Positions 1-6,902 are shown, counted from the first letter of the stretch. The stretch is DNA of 10,355 nucleotides from Methylobacter sp. (GCA_023229605.1 JALNYY010000140.1:1-10355); one strand, 5' to 3'. Made by a program: numbers and translations. The notes: generated from the sequence alone by a model not told the origin.

Positions 1-1585
1 CCAGATAGTTGTCGATGTCTTCTTTGGAAAAGCCGATTTTCTTGGCCACGCGATCGGCATGGCTGACCCTTGAAATGCCTGGAACCAGTTTGTAGGTCGG
101 CGCGTCGTTGGCAAACTCGACCTGTCTTGGCAGGCCTATGCCTTGGGCGACAAAATGATCGACCAGTTGATGGTTATGGGTAATTAAAATGGTGCTGTTG
201 CCTTTCCGGTAAAAGCCGTTCAGCACATTCGACGACGATTCCATTTTTTCTTCGAAAGTCGTGCCTTCGGATAATTCGTCCAGCACCACCAGGCTTTTGG
301 CGGTTGCGGCCAGGAAAATGTCTTTGGTGCGTTTTAATTCGGTGCCGAAGCGGCCTTCGCCGTCGTCCAGATGGCTGATGTCGGGCGCTTGGTAGAAGAT
401 CCGGTCGGCGACGGTCAGCGTTGCCGACTTGGCCGGAACAAAGCAGCCGATTTGCGCCAGCAGCTGGATTTGGGTGACGGTTTTGCAAAAAGCCGTCTTG
501 CCGCCGCTGTTGGGGCCGGTGACCAACACCAGTTTGTCGTCTTCCAGCACAAAATCGTTGCCGACATAATCCGGGTTTTGTTTGCCTAAAACCGGGTTTC
601 TGGCGTCTTCCAGGTTGATCCGGTGATGCGGTGCGTCGACCAGTTCGGGCAACACCATGCTGCCGCCGAAGGCATCGGCCAGTTTGATAAACGACAATAA
701 TTCGTCGAGCCGGCCCAGCGCATCCAACGTTTCGGCTACAGCCGGGGAGTTTTTGAACTCGTTTCTTAGCGGGATGATGCAGCTGTCCCGGTCAAAGCCG
801 CCGACTATCGGGTAATAAACCAGCAAAAAAGGCACAAAGAAAATGGTTGCGGTCGGGATGGCCTCAACCGAGACCTGGAACATATCGGTTGGGAAAAAGT
901 GCGCCAATGCCCAGACCGCGCCGAAAAATAGGACGATCAGCAGTGGCTTGAATAGCCGGGGCTTGAAAATAACCGCAGGCGAAAACGAGCCTTTCCGTTG
1001 TTCCTTGCACTGGATGTCGTTTTCAGTGATGTAAACCGGCCCATCCATTAGCGAATAGGCGCGCGACTCGGCAAAGGCTTTTATTTTGTCGAAAACGCCT
1101 TTCAGATAGTCGCTTTGCGGGGCTTCCACAGAGTGAATCCGGTCGACCAGTTCCAACATAAAGCGGATACCGCGCTTATATTGCAGATAGCCGTAGCCCT
1201 CGATTTCATGTTCCTCCCTGGCGGTGCCGAAGGTTCCCAGAAAGTCGCCGAACAACAGCAAATAGAAGTTTTTTTCATCGGGTACAGCGTATTGCACGAT
1301 GCGTTCCAGCTGTTCTTTTAGCGCCGGATTATTACGCAGTTCCTCAACGGCCTGCTGTTTGGCCTTGATCTGGTCCATTTCGTTTAGCGGTTGGGCTAAA
1401 GAACGGAATAACGTGGCTTGCCCTGCAATCGTCGAGGCGTGGTTGACGGTGTCGAACAACTCATCGACTTCAATGGTGTTGAAGGTTCTTTGGTCGATAA
1501 CGCCGTCGCCGGTATCCAAAGGCTTGCTGGATTTGATGGTCGGCCAGCTGCTGTCTTGCCAGTTTTCTAATAGTGTTTGGTTCAT
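1..1585 (-). CDS. MutS-family ATPase with two hydrophobic segments, C-terminus cut by window edge
   Basis: An open frame from ATG at 1585 runs without a stop to the left edge, giving 528 codons. The C-terminal half is a MutS domain V ABC-type ATPase: Walker A GPNSGGKT at residues 357-364, a MutS-like LLAQIGCFVPA stretch after it, Walker B VVLDELSEGTT with D436-E437, and the switch ITHNH around H470. The last visible residues resemble the helix-turn-helix end of MutS, so perhaps only a short tail is missing. The first 200 residues look helical (lever/core-like) and show no mismatch-recognition domain or Phe-X-Glu motif. Two hydrophobic stretches at about 214-231 and 243-263 suggest a membrane hairpin. 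Such MutS-related proteins are annotated as mismatch repair proteins, but without the DNA-reading domain that role is doubtful; the true role is unknown. An AAAGGG ribosome binding site lies 7 nt before the ATG. The gene follows hemH in the same direction but is separated by a REP pair, so it may have its own promoter. Confidence 0.9.
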   Translation of the reverse strand, partial: MNQTLLENWQDSSWPTIKSSKPLDTGDGVIDQRTFNTIEVDELFDTVNHASTIAGQATLFRSLAQPLNEMDQIKAKQQAVEELRNNPALKEQLERIVQYAVPDEKNFYLLLFGDFLGTFGTAREEHEIEGYGYLQYKRGIRFMLELVDRIHSVEAPQSDYLKGVFDKIKAFAESRAYSLMDGPVYITENDIQCKEQRKGSFSPAVIFKPRLFKPLLIVLFFGAVWALAHFFPTDMFQVSVEAIPTATIFFVPFLLVYYPIVGGFDRDSCIIPLRNEFKNSPAVAETLDALGRLDELLSFIKLADAFGGSMVLPELVDAPHHRINLEDARNPVLGKQNPDYVGNDFVLEDDKLVLVTGPNSGGKTAFCKTVTQIQLLAQIGCFVPAKSATLTVADRIFYQAPDISHLDDGEGRFGTELKRTKDIFLAATAKSLVVLDELSEGTTFEEKMESSSNVLNGFYRKGNSTILITHNHQLVDHFVAQGIGLPRQVEFANDAPTYKLVPGISRVSHADRVAKKIGFSKEDIDNYL

Positions 1586-1635
1586 CTCTTAGCCCTTTAT
1601 TTATCGTCCCCACACCAGAGAGCCTCATTAAACGC

Positions 1636-1710
1636 CGTAGGAGCGGGCCATGCCGGCGATAGAAGGTTGTAATTACTGCTTAAATGTCGCGGGCGCGGCC
1701 CGCTCCTACG
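1636..1710. repeat. Inverted pair of REP-like palindromic units
   Basis: CGTAGGAGCGGGCC at 1636-1649 recurs as its exact reverse complement at 1697-1710, giving 14-bp perfect arms. Each arm heads a REP-like unit. The first (1636-1660) continues ATGCCGGCGAT, so its own small stem has one mismatch; the second (read on the minus strand from 1710) continues GCGCCCGCGA and folds perfectly as GCGGGC/GCCCGC. Units of the type GTAGGAGCGGGC..GCCCGCGA are the known REP class of Pseudomonas and other gammaproteobacteria, spread by RAYT transposases. The pair lies in the gap between hemH and the mutS-like gene. It could stabilise the 3' end of hemH mRNA or reduce read-through; that is inference. Confidence 0.85.
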
Positions 1711-1772
1711 ATGTCACAGTGCTTAACTTAATGGTAGCGACGCCGGAGTATGGGAATGACGGCAATCATAGT

Positions 1773-2741
1773 CTACAACTTCTGTTCAAGCAGATTAACT
1801 ATAGCAGCTACATGAATTTCCGAATCATTCAGTGCGGCTATATAGCGATATTTTTCACCGCCGGCCCCCATAAAAACAGCCTTGTTCTCCATCGCTATTT
1901 CTTCCAGCGTTTCCAGGCAATCTACCGCAAACCCCGGACAGACCACGTCTACCGATTTAATGCCGCGCCCCGGAAGCTCTTTCAGGGTGTCCACGCAATA
2001 AGGTTTCAGCCATTGGGCCTTGCCGAAACGTGATTGGAATACAAGCATCCATTGTTTTTCATTGATACCCAGTTTCTCGGCAATCAAGGCCGCGGTTTTA
2101 TGGCACTGGTGAAAATAAGGGTCGCCCCACTTGGTAAGCTGCTCGGGCAAGCCGTGAAACGACATCAATAACAGCTCGTTTTTGCCGTGTTCGCGCCAGC
2201 TTTGTTGTATGGATTCGGCGACGGCGGCAATATAGTGGCTGTGCTGGTGGTAATCGCTGATAAAGTGAATGTTGGGCAGGTGTTTCCAGCGACTCAGTTC
2301 TTTCACCACATCATCGTAGATTGATGCTGTGGTTGTCGAAGAATATTGCGGATACAGCGGCAGGACGATTAAGTTATCGATGCCTGCCGTTTTGAAGGCT
2401 TGTAATTGCTTTGCTATCGAGGGTTCGCAGTAGCGCATCACATGCCGGGTAGTGACGCCCCTGGCATGTAGCTGCTCTGCAACCCGTTCGGTTAATTGCA
2501 GGGTCAGGAAAATTAACGGTGAACCTTTTTCATGCCATATTTTGCGATAGGCTTTTGCCGATTTGCGGGGACGAAAAGGCAGCACAAAAAAATGCAGTAT
2601 CACCCACCATAAAGGCCTGGGCAGGTTGACGACGCGCGGGTCCCAAAGAAACTCCTTAAGAAAGCGCCTGACTGCCGACGTTGTCGGCGCGGTAGGCGAA
2701 CCCAGATTCGCCAGTAATACACCGGTTTTTTTTGTCGTCAT
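1773..2741 (-). CDS. hemH: Ferrochelatase (protoheme ferro-lyase)
   Basis: Inserts Fe2+ into protoporphyrin IX, the last step of protoheme synthesis, at the cytoplasmic face of the inner membrane. From ATG 2741 the protein has 322 residues, close to the 320 of E. coli HemH, and begins MTTKKTGVLLANLGSP, aligning end to end with the E. coli start. Family marks include LPLYPQYSSTT (127-137), the metal/porphyrin histidine in SFHGLPEQ (H196) and the catalytic glutamate in CPGFAVDCLETLEE (E277). No C-terminal iron-sulfur cysteine cluster is visible, as usual for gammaproteobacteria. The frame stays open upstream to a GTG at 2786, 9 nt after the folE stop, which would add 15 residues (337 in total); neither start has a good ribosome binding site, and I prefer 2741 because of the homology. 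The close spacing to folE suggests one transcript. Confidence 0.96.
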   Translation of the reverse strand: MTTKKTGVLLANLGSPTAPTTSAVRRFLKEFLWDPRVVNLPRPLWWVILHFFVLPFRPRKSAKAYRKIWHEKGSPLIFLTLQLTERVAEQLHARGVTTRHVMRYCEPSIAKQLQAFKTAGIDNLIVLPLYPQYSSTTTASIYDDVVKELSRWKHLPNIHFISDYHQHSHYIAAVAESIQQSWREHGKNELLLMSFHGLPEQLTKWGDPYFHQCHKTAALIAEKLGINEKQWMLVFQSRFGKAQWLKPYCVDTLKELPGRGIKSVDVVCPGFAVDCLETLEEIAMENKAVFMGAGGEKYRYIAALNDSEIHVAAIVNLLEQKL

Positions 2742-2795
2742 TAGGTCGGCTTCGCTCGCTGCAGGCGGTTCGATTTTGCTCAGCACGGGTTGAGC

Positions 2796-3338
2796 CTAGC
2801 GGTTAATCAGGTTTAAAAATTCCGAGCGGGTGCTGATTTCTTTACGGAAAATACCGGTCATTACTGACGTGGTCATCACCGAGTTTTGCTTTTCAACGCC
2901 GCGCATCATCATGCACAGATGCTTGGCCTCGATAACCACGGCCACGCCTCTGGCGCCGGTTGCCAGTTCAATCGCGTCGGCTATTTGTTTGGTCAGTTTT
3001 TCCTGGATTTGCAGGCGGCGTGCGTACATGTCGATAACGCGGGCCACTTTGGACAAGCCCATCACCTTGCCGCGCGGCAAATAGCCCACATGGCATTTGC
3101 CGATAAACGGCAGCAGATGGTGTTCGCATAAGGAATACAGCTCAATATCCTTCACGATGACCATGTCTTCGGTGTCGGCGGTGAAGATAGCCCCGTTAAG
3201 CACTTCTTCCAGGGTTTTTTCGTAGCCGTTGTTTAAAAATTTGAAAGCCTTGGCCGCGCGTTTTGGCGTATCGATCAGGCCTTCGCGGTTTAAATCTTCA
3301 CCGACTGCTTCGATAATCTTGGCAAAATGCTGTTCCAT
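2796..3338 (-). CDS. folE: GTP cyclohydrolase I
   Basis: Converts GTP to 7,8-dihydroneopterin triphosphate, the entry step of tetrahydrofolate synthesis and, in many bacteria, of queuosine synthesis. The 180-residue protein is of the normal bacterial type IA length. The zinc ligands are all present: C71 and H74 in SLCEHHLLPF and C142 in HLCMMMRG. H73 and H140 match the catalytic histidines of the E. coli enzyme. The C-terminal TSVMTGIFR also fits the family. It starts at ATG 3338 with only a weak GGGA upstream. It follows dusA by 80 nt and carries its own promoter candidate in that gap; hemH follows directly. Type IA is the zinc-dependent form, distinct from FolE2. No truncation or odd features are seen. 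Confidence 0.97.
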   Translation of the reverse strand: MEQHFAKIIEAVGEDLNREGLIDTPKRAAKAFKFLNNGYEKTLEEVLNGAIFTADTEDMVIVKDIELYSLCEHHLLPFIGKCHVGYLPRGKVMGLSKVARVIDMYARRLQIQEKLTKQIADAIELATGARGVAVVIEAKHLCMMMRGVEKQNSVMTTSVMTGIFRKEISTRSEFLNLINR

Positions 3339-3371
3339 AGTTTCAGTCCCGGTTTATAAAAATAGTCGGTC

Positions 3372-3400
3372 AGTATACAGCATTAGGCTGTGAATCTTAA
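3372..3400 (-). promoter_or_regulatory. Candidate sigma-70 promoter for folE
   Basis: On the minus strand TTAAGA (3400-3395) and TATACT (3377-3372) are separated by exactly 17 nt, a sigma-70-like pair with 4/6 and 5/6 matches. Transcription would begin near 3365, about 27 nt before the folE ATG. It lies wholly in the dusA-folE gap. Predicted by eye only. Confidence 0.5.
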
Positions 3401-3412
3401 AGCTTCCGCTCC

Positions 3413-4417
3413 TTACCTGTATTCCTGTGCTGTAGGCAATGCTTCCAAAATGACATTGATGTCGGCGCCGGATTTACAGGCGTTCTCGCTAAGATGCCGC
3501 CGCCAGCCACGGGCGCCCGGCTCGCCATGAAAAAGGCCTAAAATATGCCGGGATATGCTGTTTAAACGGACGCCGTCGTTAAGCTCAAGCTGCTGCTGAA
3601 TGTAGGGAATTAACAGCTCCATAATCATTTGCCGTGACCGGGGTTCTTGGAACTCACCATAAAAGCGCCGGTCCACATCGGCCAATATATAAGGGTTGTG
3701 ATAAGCCTCACGTCCCACCATGACGCCATCAACATGCGTCAAAACATCTTCGGCCTGATCCAAGGTGGTGATGCCGCCGTTCAGGATGATTTCCAGCTGA
3801 GGAAAGTCCTGTTTTATTTGGTAGACCACATCGTAGCGCAACGGCGGAATATCGCGGTTCTGTTTGGGCGACAAGCCGCTCAGCCATGCTTTTCTGGCGT
3901 GGATAATAAAGGTTTCACAGCCGGCATCGGCAACCGTCGATACAAAACGCGACAGCTCTTCATAAGAGTCGCGCTCGTCAATGCCGATTCTTGACTTGAC
4001 CGTAACCGGAATTGAAACGGCCTGAGCCATTGCCGCAACGCACTCGGCGACCAGCTCCGGTTCGGCCATCAGGCAAGCGCCGAAACGGCCATTTTGAACC
4101 CTGTCGCTGGGACAGCCGACATTCAGGTTCGCCTCGTCGTAGCCGTAATCTTCGACCATCTTGGCGCAAATAGCCAATTCCCTAGGATTACTGCCGCCCA
4201 GTTGAAACGCAACCGGCTTCTCGGAGGCGTTAAACTGCAGGAACCGGTGGTGGTCGCCATGAATCAACGCGCCGGTAGTCACCATTTCGGTGTACAAAAA
4301 CGCATGCTGCGAGATCAGCCGGTGAAAATAACGGCAGTGTTTATCAGTCCAGTCCAGCATCGGGGCAACGCAGAATTTTCTGCTGGGGTGGGAGTTTTTA
4401 TTTTGGTTACTTGTCAA
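3413..4417 (-). CDS. dusA: tRNA-dihydrouridine synthase A
   Basis: FMN-dependent enzyme that reduces uridine to dihydrouridine in the D-loop of tRNA (U20/U20a in E. coli DusA). The 334 residues form a TIM barrel followed by a helical tRNA-binding domain. Visible marks are FCVAPMLDWTD (15-25), the catalytic C102 in NVGCPSDRVQNGRFGACLM, K141 and H173 as FMN-site residues, ILNGGI (211-216) and GVMVGREAYHNP (231-242). AWLSGLSPKQNR is typical of the DusA subgroup, which separates it from DusB and DusC. The only start before the conserved core is TTG at 4417, because an in-frame TAA lies 18 nt before it; a ribosome binding site is weak. It heads a same-strand run with folE and hemH and is divergent from the YchJ-family gene. 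Confidence 0.95.
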   Translation of the reverse strand: MTSNQNKNSHPSRKFCVAPMLDWTDKHCRYFHRLISQHAFLYTEMVTTGALIHGDHHRFLQFNASEKPVAFQLGGSNPRELAICAKMVEDYGYDEANLNVGCPSDRVQNGRFGACLMAEPELVAECVAAMAQAVSIPVTVKSRIGIDERDSYEELSRFVSTVADAGCETFIIHARKAWLSGLSPKQNRDIPPLRYDVVYQIKQDFPQLEIILNGGITTLDQAEDVLTHVDGVMVGREAYHNPYILADVDRRFYGEFQEPRSRQMIMELLIPYIQQQLELNDGVRLNSISRHILGLFHGEPGARGWRRHLSENACKSGADINVILEALPTAQEYR

Positions 4418-4471
4418 TTTCTTGCCGGAGAGTTAAGTTTGGCGGCGGGAGAAGCCGACATCAGGCCGAAT

Positions 4472-4477
4472 ATTATA
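4472..4477 (-). promoter_or_regulatory. Candidate -10 box for dusA
   Basis: A perfect TATAAT on the minus strand lies 55 nt upstream of the dusA TTG start, inside the divergent intergenic region. No good -35 box is seen at 16-18 nt spacing (ATGGGC at 17), so this is a weak call that rests on the -10 hexamer and its position. Confidence 0.35.
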
Positions 4478-4528
4478 ACGGACTTCTTCCTGCGGCCCAT
4501 TCACAATGCTATCAAATACGGATCAATG

Positions 4529-4558
4529 TAAAATAAGCCAAAACTTTTAACGAGGAAG
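4529..4558 (+). promoter_or_regulatory. Candidate -10 box and ribosome binding site of the YchJ-family gene
   Basis: TAAAAT at 4529-4534 is a plausible -10 hexamer, but no good -35 is seen. GAGGAAG at 4552-4558 is a strong Shine-Dalgarno sequence; its GAGGA core ends 7 nt before TTG 4564. With an in-frame TAA at 4534-4536, this fixes the TTG as the start codon. Confidence 0.5.
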
Positions 4559-4563
4559 CTCTT

Positions 4564-5049
4564 TTGAATATACCCACCCTCTGTCTTTGCGGATCGGGCA
4601 TCGAATATGCTCAATGCTGCGGGCTGTTCCATTCCGGCGAAAAAAAGCCGTTAACTGCCGAAGCCTTGATGCGTTCGCGCTTTACTGCTTATGCCCTGCA
4701 TAATGCCGAGTATTTGCTGGATACCTGGGATGCCACTGTGCGTCCGGAGCCGATCGATTTTTCGAAGGAAAAAGTCGAGTGGCAACGTTTGGAAATCGGC
4801 AGCACTAAAAAAGGCGGGGCCAAGGATACTAAAGGCGTGGTGGAGTTCAAGGCGTATTATCTGCAGGATGGCGAAGAGTATGTTATGAATGAAATCAGCC
4901 AGTTTACCAAGCGCGCCGGCGGCTGGTTTTATCTGGATGGCCTGGTTAAGTCGATCGGCAAGGTGGGGCTGAAAACCAATCTGGGCAAGAATGCCCCGTG
5001 TTCCTGCGGCAGCGGCAAGAAGTTTAAGCGGTGTTGCGGGGCTGAATGA
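4564..5049 (+). CDS. ychJ: YchJ-family protein with two SEC-C cysteine motifs (UPF0225)
   Basis: The 161 residues follow the E. coli YchJ layout: an N-terminal cysteine motif CLCGSGIEYAQCC (C7, C9, C18, C19), a central NTF2-like segment beginning LMRSRFTAYALHNAEYLLDTW (about 35-130), and a C-terminal SEC-C motif CSCGSGKKFKRCC (C146, C148, C157, C158). SEC-C motifs bind one zinc ion and are best known from the SecA tail, where they contact SecB and ribosomes. The biochemical function of YchJ is not established, so none is claimed here. It is a soluble protein with no signal peptide. It starts with TTG, supported by a strong ribosome binding site. It stands alone on the plus strand, divergent from dusA and convergent with the lipoprotein gene. 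Confidence 0.93.
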   Translation: MNIPTLCLCGSGIEYAQCCGLFHSGEKKPLTAEALMRSRFTAYALHNAEYLLDTWDATVRPEPIDFSKEKVEWQRLEIGSTKKGGAKDTKGVVEFKAYYLQDGEEYVMNEISQFTKRAGGWFYLDGLVKSIGKVGLKTNLGKNAPCSCGSGKKFKRCCGAE

Positions 5050-5058
5050 CGTTTATTG

Positions 5059-5086
5059 CCCAGAGCGGCCGGAAAGCCGTCCTGGG
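5059..5086. terminator. Hairpin between convergent genes, possible two-way terminator
   Basis: CCCAG (5059-5063) and CGGC (5066-5069) pair with GCCG (5076-5079) and CTGGG (5082-5086) around a CGGAAA loop, with one A-C mismatch and one G-T pair between the two stem parts. It begins 9 nt after the ychJ stop and lies 25 nt beyond the lipoprotein stop on the other strand. Neither side has a real T-run, so intrinsic termination may be weak; position and stem argue for a 3'-end role. Confidence 0.5.
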
Positions 5087-5111
5087 TTGTATTGACGGGC
5101 TGGAAAAAAGG

Positions 5112-5519
5112 TTATTTTGCCTCTTTTGCGTTTCCTTCCGACTCCATGATAACGGCGGATAAACAGTCCATCAGGCTTTCGGTATAGTTGGCATGGGCTT
5201 CTGCCAGCTCTTTTGGCGAGCCGAAATCAGTACGCAGTTCTTCCAGGGTCTTTTTAGGGTCTTGAGACGAGGACAGCGTCAACATTTTTGTATAGTTACG
5301 GTAAGCGGTCAAACGCTTGGGGTCGAGACCAAAAACGCCGGGCATATGGCCGGAACTCGTATCGACGACGCATTTAGCCATACGCTCGGGGGATAATTTA
5401 TAGTCCTTAATATCTTTATCCAGCTGCATTTGCTCCAATACAGTCTGTTCGTATTGGGTTTTATCTGCGCAAGCGGGGAGCAATAATGCCGATAGGGAAA
5501 TGAGCAGTAGTTTTTTCAT
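5112..5519 (-). CDS. Small predicted lipoprotein of unknown function
   Basis: From ATG 5519 the product has 135 residues. It begins with a clear lipoprotein signal peptide: MKK, a hydrophobic run LLLISLSALLL, and a lipobox LPAC with C17 as the lipidated residue. The residue after it is A and not D, so sorting to the outer membrane is likely. The mature part of about 119 residues is polar and mostly helical in character, with two cysteines (C50 and C119) that could form a disulfide in the periplasm. I do not recognise the family. The frame is open back to an ATG at 5552, but that start would sit directly at the predicted transcription start and place 11 polar residues before the signal peptide, so 5519 is preferred. 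The 5519 start has only a weak GGTAA site. It is convergent with the YchJ-family gene and downstream of plsC, probably with its own promoter. Confidence 0.82.
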   Translation of the reverse strand: MKKLLLISLSALLLPACADKTQYEQTVLEQMQLDKDIKDYKLSPERMAKCVVDTSSGHMPGVFGLDPKRLTAYRNYTKMLTLSSSQDPKKTLEELRTDFGSPKELAEAHANYTESLMDCLSAVIMESEGNAKEAK

Positions 5520-5560
5520 GTGAGCGTTACCGTTGTTAAATTTAAAATGCATTGTGCGGG

Positions 5561-5566
5561 ATTATA
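5561..5566 (-). promoter_or_regulatory. Candidate -10 box for the lipoprotein gene
   Basis: A perfect TATAAT reads on the minus strand from 5566 to 5561. Transcription would start near 5554, giving a leader of about 35 nt before ATG 5519. No convincing -35 hexamer lies at 16-18 nt (ACCGTG at 17). The position supports the shorter lipoprotein reading frame. Confidence 0.45.
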
Positions 5567-5590
5567 CGCATGTAGTTCAGGTACACGGTA

Positions 5591-5635
5591 TAAGGTTCAG
5601 GGTAAAAGGCGCAATATTTTGAATCTTGAACCTTA
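5591..5635. repeat. Inverted repeat at the 3' end of plsC
   Basis: TAAGGTTCA (5591-5599) is the exact reverse complement of TGAACCTTA (5627-5635), with 27 nt between. The inner end covers the plsC stop codon. On the minus strand this could fold as a large hairpin just at the end of the plsC message, but the long loop and missing T-run make it a poor intrinsic terminator. GTTCAGG also recurs directly at 5575-5581 and 5595-5601. Confidence 0.4.
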
Positions 5636-6379
5636 ATTCATTTCCTTAATGGTCTGCGCTATCCAGGCTTCAACCTCCGTATTGATGTCGGAGGCTTTGC
5701 GTCCCTTGGTATCAATGATCGGGCCTATTTTTACCTTGATGACGCCGGGATATTTAAAAAAACTGTAGCGGGGCCAAAAATCGCCGGCATTGTGCGCGAG
5801 CGGAATGACCGGAAAGCCGGTCTTTTGCGCAAGCATAGCGCCGCCCGCGCTGAATTTTCTGATTTCCCCGGCGGCGGTTCGGGTGCCTTCGGGAAAAATA
5901 ACTATCCACAAACCTTGTTTTAAATAAGTCTCCCCTTTTTCCAGCAAAATACGCAATGCGGCGCGTTGGTTGTTCCTGTCTATCGCGATGGATTTTACGA
6001 CGCCCAGCGCCCAGCCCCAAATGGGGAACATCAGCAACGAGCGTTTTAACAACACGCTTTGCATCGGAAGAATATGCCGTAACGCCAGAGTTTCCCATGC
6101 AGACTGATGATTGCTCAAGACAATCGCGGGATGTTGCGGATCGATGCGTTCCATCCCTTCCACCTCATAGCGGAGGCCGCAAAACACCTTGGACATCCAC
6201 AAAACAACAGTGCACCAGGCTTTTGAGATCGAATAGCGGATCACAAAGGGAAGCGGCGTGGTCAGGAGAATCAATAGCCCGGCAATGGTGGCGGTCGAGA
6301 AGATTCCTGCAAATAACAGCGTCGAGCCTATATAGTTTTTAGGTCTGTTGTCTGGTTGTGATGAATTTTGCTGCGTCAT
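5633..6379 (-). CDS. plsC: 1-acyl-sn-glycerol-3-phosphate acyltransferase (PlsC/LPLAT family)
   Basis: Membrane acyltransferase of the PlsC type, which adds a fatty acyl chain to lysophosphatidic acid to give phosphatidic acid for phospholipid synthesis. From ATG 6379 it has 248 residues: a hydrophobic segment at about 21-47, then the catalytic motif SNHQSAWET (H91, E96; the HX4E variant of HX4D common in this proteobacterial subgroup), FPEGTR at 162-167, and VIPLAHN at 191-197. ATG 6421 in the same frame would add 14 residues; 6379 is preferred because GAGAA lies 5 nt before it and because the overlap with gmhB is shorter (41 nt). The gmhB-plsC pairing matches the Pseudomonas gene order, where the counterpart is named lptA. 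A role in acylating another lipid cannot be excluded from sequence. Confidence 0.9.
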   Translation of the reverse strand: MTQQNSSQPDNRPKNYIGSTLLFAGIFSTATIAGLLILLTTPLPFVIRYSISKAWCTVVLWMSKVFCGLRYEVEGMERIDPQHPAIVLSNHQSAWETLALRHILPMQSVLLKRSLLMFPIWGWALGVVKSIAIDRNNQRAALRILLEKGETYLKQGLWIVIFPEGTRTAAGEIRKFSAGGAMLAQKTGFPVIPLAHNAGDFWPRYSFFKYPGVIKVKIGPIIDTKGRKASDINTEVEAWIAQTIKEMN

Positions 6380-6890
6380 ATAAGTTCTCAAAAACGGGGA
6401 TGTTGAGATTAGGATTTTCATTCAGGGTTTTTCGGCCCTTGCCGGTTTTGACCAGCATAGGACTTGCGCCAACAGCCAGTGCGGCCTGTAGGTCGCGGAG
6501 CGAATCGCCGATAACAGCGATGCCGTTCAGGTTGGCATGATGGTCGGCGGCAAATGCTTCAAGCAAGCCCGGTTTCGGTTTGCGGCAGTTGCAGTCGTCG
6601 TCCGGGCCGTGCGGGCAAAAGTAAATCGCATCGATTTTTCCGCCTTTTTCTGCGGCCATGCGCTGCATTTTTGCATGGATTTTTTCCAGCATGGCGGCGT
6701 CGAATAAACCGCGGGCCACGCCGGACTGATTGGTGACCACCGCGACTTTATAGCCATGCTCGTTGAGCAGGGCTATGGCCTCAAGGCTGCCTTCAATCGG
6801 CAGCCATTCTTCCGGGGATTTTATGAAATCATCGGCGTCATGATTAATGACGCCGTCACGATCCAGCAACACGTAGCGGTTTTCGGGCAT
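6339..6890 (-). CDS. gmhB: D-glycero-beta-D-manno-heptose 1,7-bisphosphate 7-phosphatase
   Basis: HAD-superfamily phosphatase that removes the C7 phosphate from heptose bisphosphate on the way to ADP-heptose, the donor for the LPS inner core; it acts in the cytoplasm. The 183 residues are of family length. HAD motif I is LLDRDGVIN with D10 and D12; motif II is VVTNQSGVARG with T53; the zinc loop is FCPHGPDDDCNCRKP with C92, H94, C100 and C102, which marks GmhB within the HAD family; RKPKPG supplies the motif III lysine, and GDSLRD (D129, D133) is motif IV. ATG 6890 has no clear ribosome binding site. It lies 90 nt after glyS and overlaps plsC. HisB-N type histidinol phosphatase is the closest alternative, but no histidine genes are nearby. 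Confidence 0.94.
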   Translation of the reverse strand: MPENRYVLLDRDGVINHDADDFIKSPEEWLPIEGSLEAIALLNEHGYKVAVVTNQSGVARGLFDAAMLEKIHAKMQRMAAEKGGKIDAIYFCPHGPDDDCNCRKPKPGLLEAFAADHHANLNGIAVIGDSLRDLQAALAVGASPMLVKTGKGRKTLNENPNLNIPVFENLYDAAKFITTRQQT

Positions 6891-6902
6891 GTTTTATAGT
6901 GT

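Noticed and set aside
1636..1710. REP pair as an intrinsic terminator of hemH
   Set aside because: The stem is strong but no T-run follows on either strand, and the sequence matches the REP class better.
1650..2033. A 127-codon plus-strand frame from the REP pair into hemH
   Set aside because: It starts within a REP unit and runs antisense to hemH; no ribosome binding site or family signal.
4094..4531. A 145-codon plus-strand frame across the dusA start and divergent region
   Set aside because: Most of it is antisense to conserved dusA codons and the translation looks random.
4564..5049. YchJ-family protein as a SecA fragment
   Set aside because: The SEC-C motif is shared with SecA, but the N-terminal second cysteine motif, the NTF2-like middle and the length match YchJ, and there are no SecA ATPase motifs.
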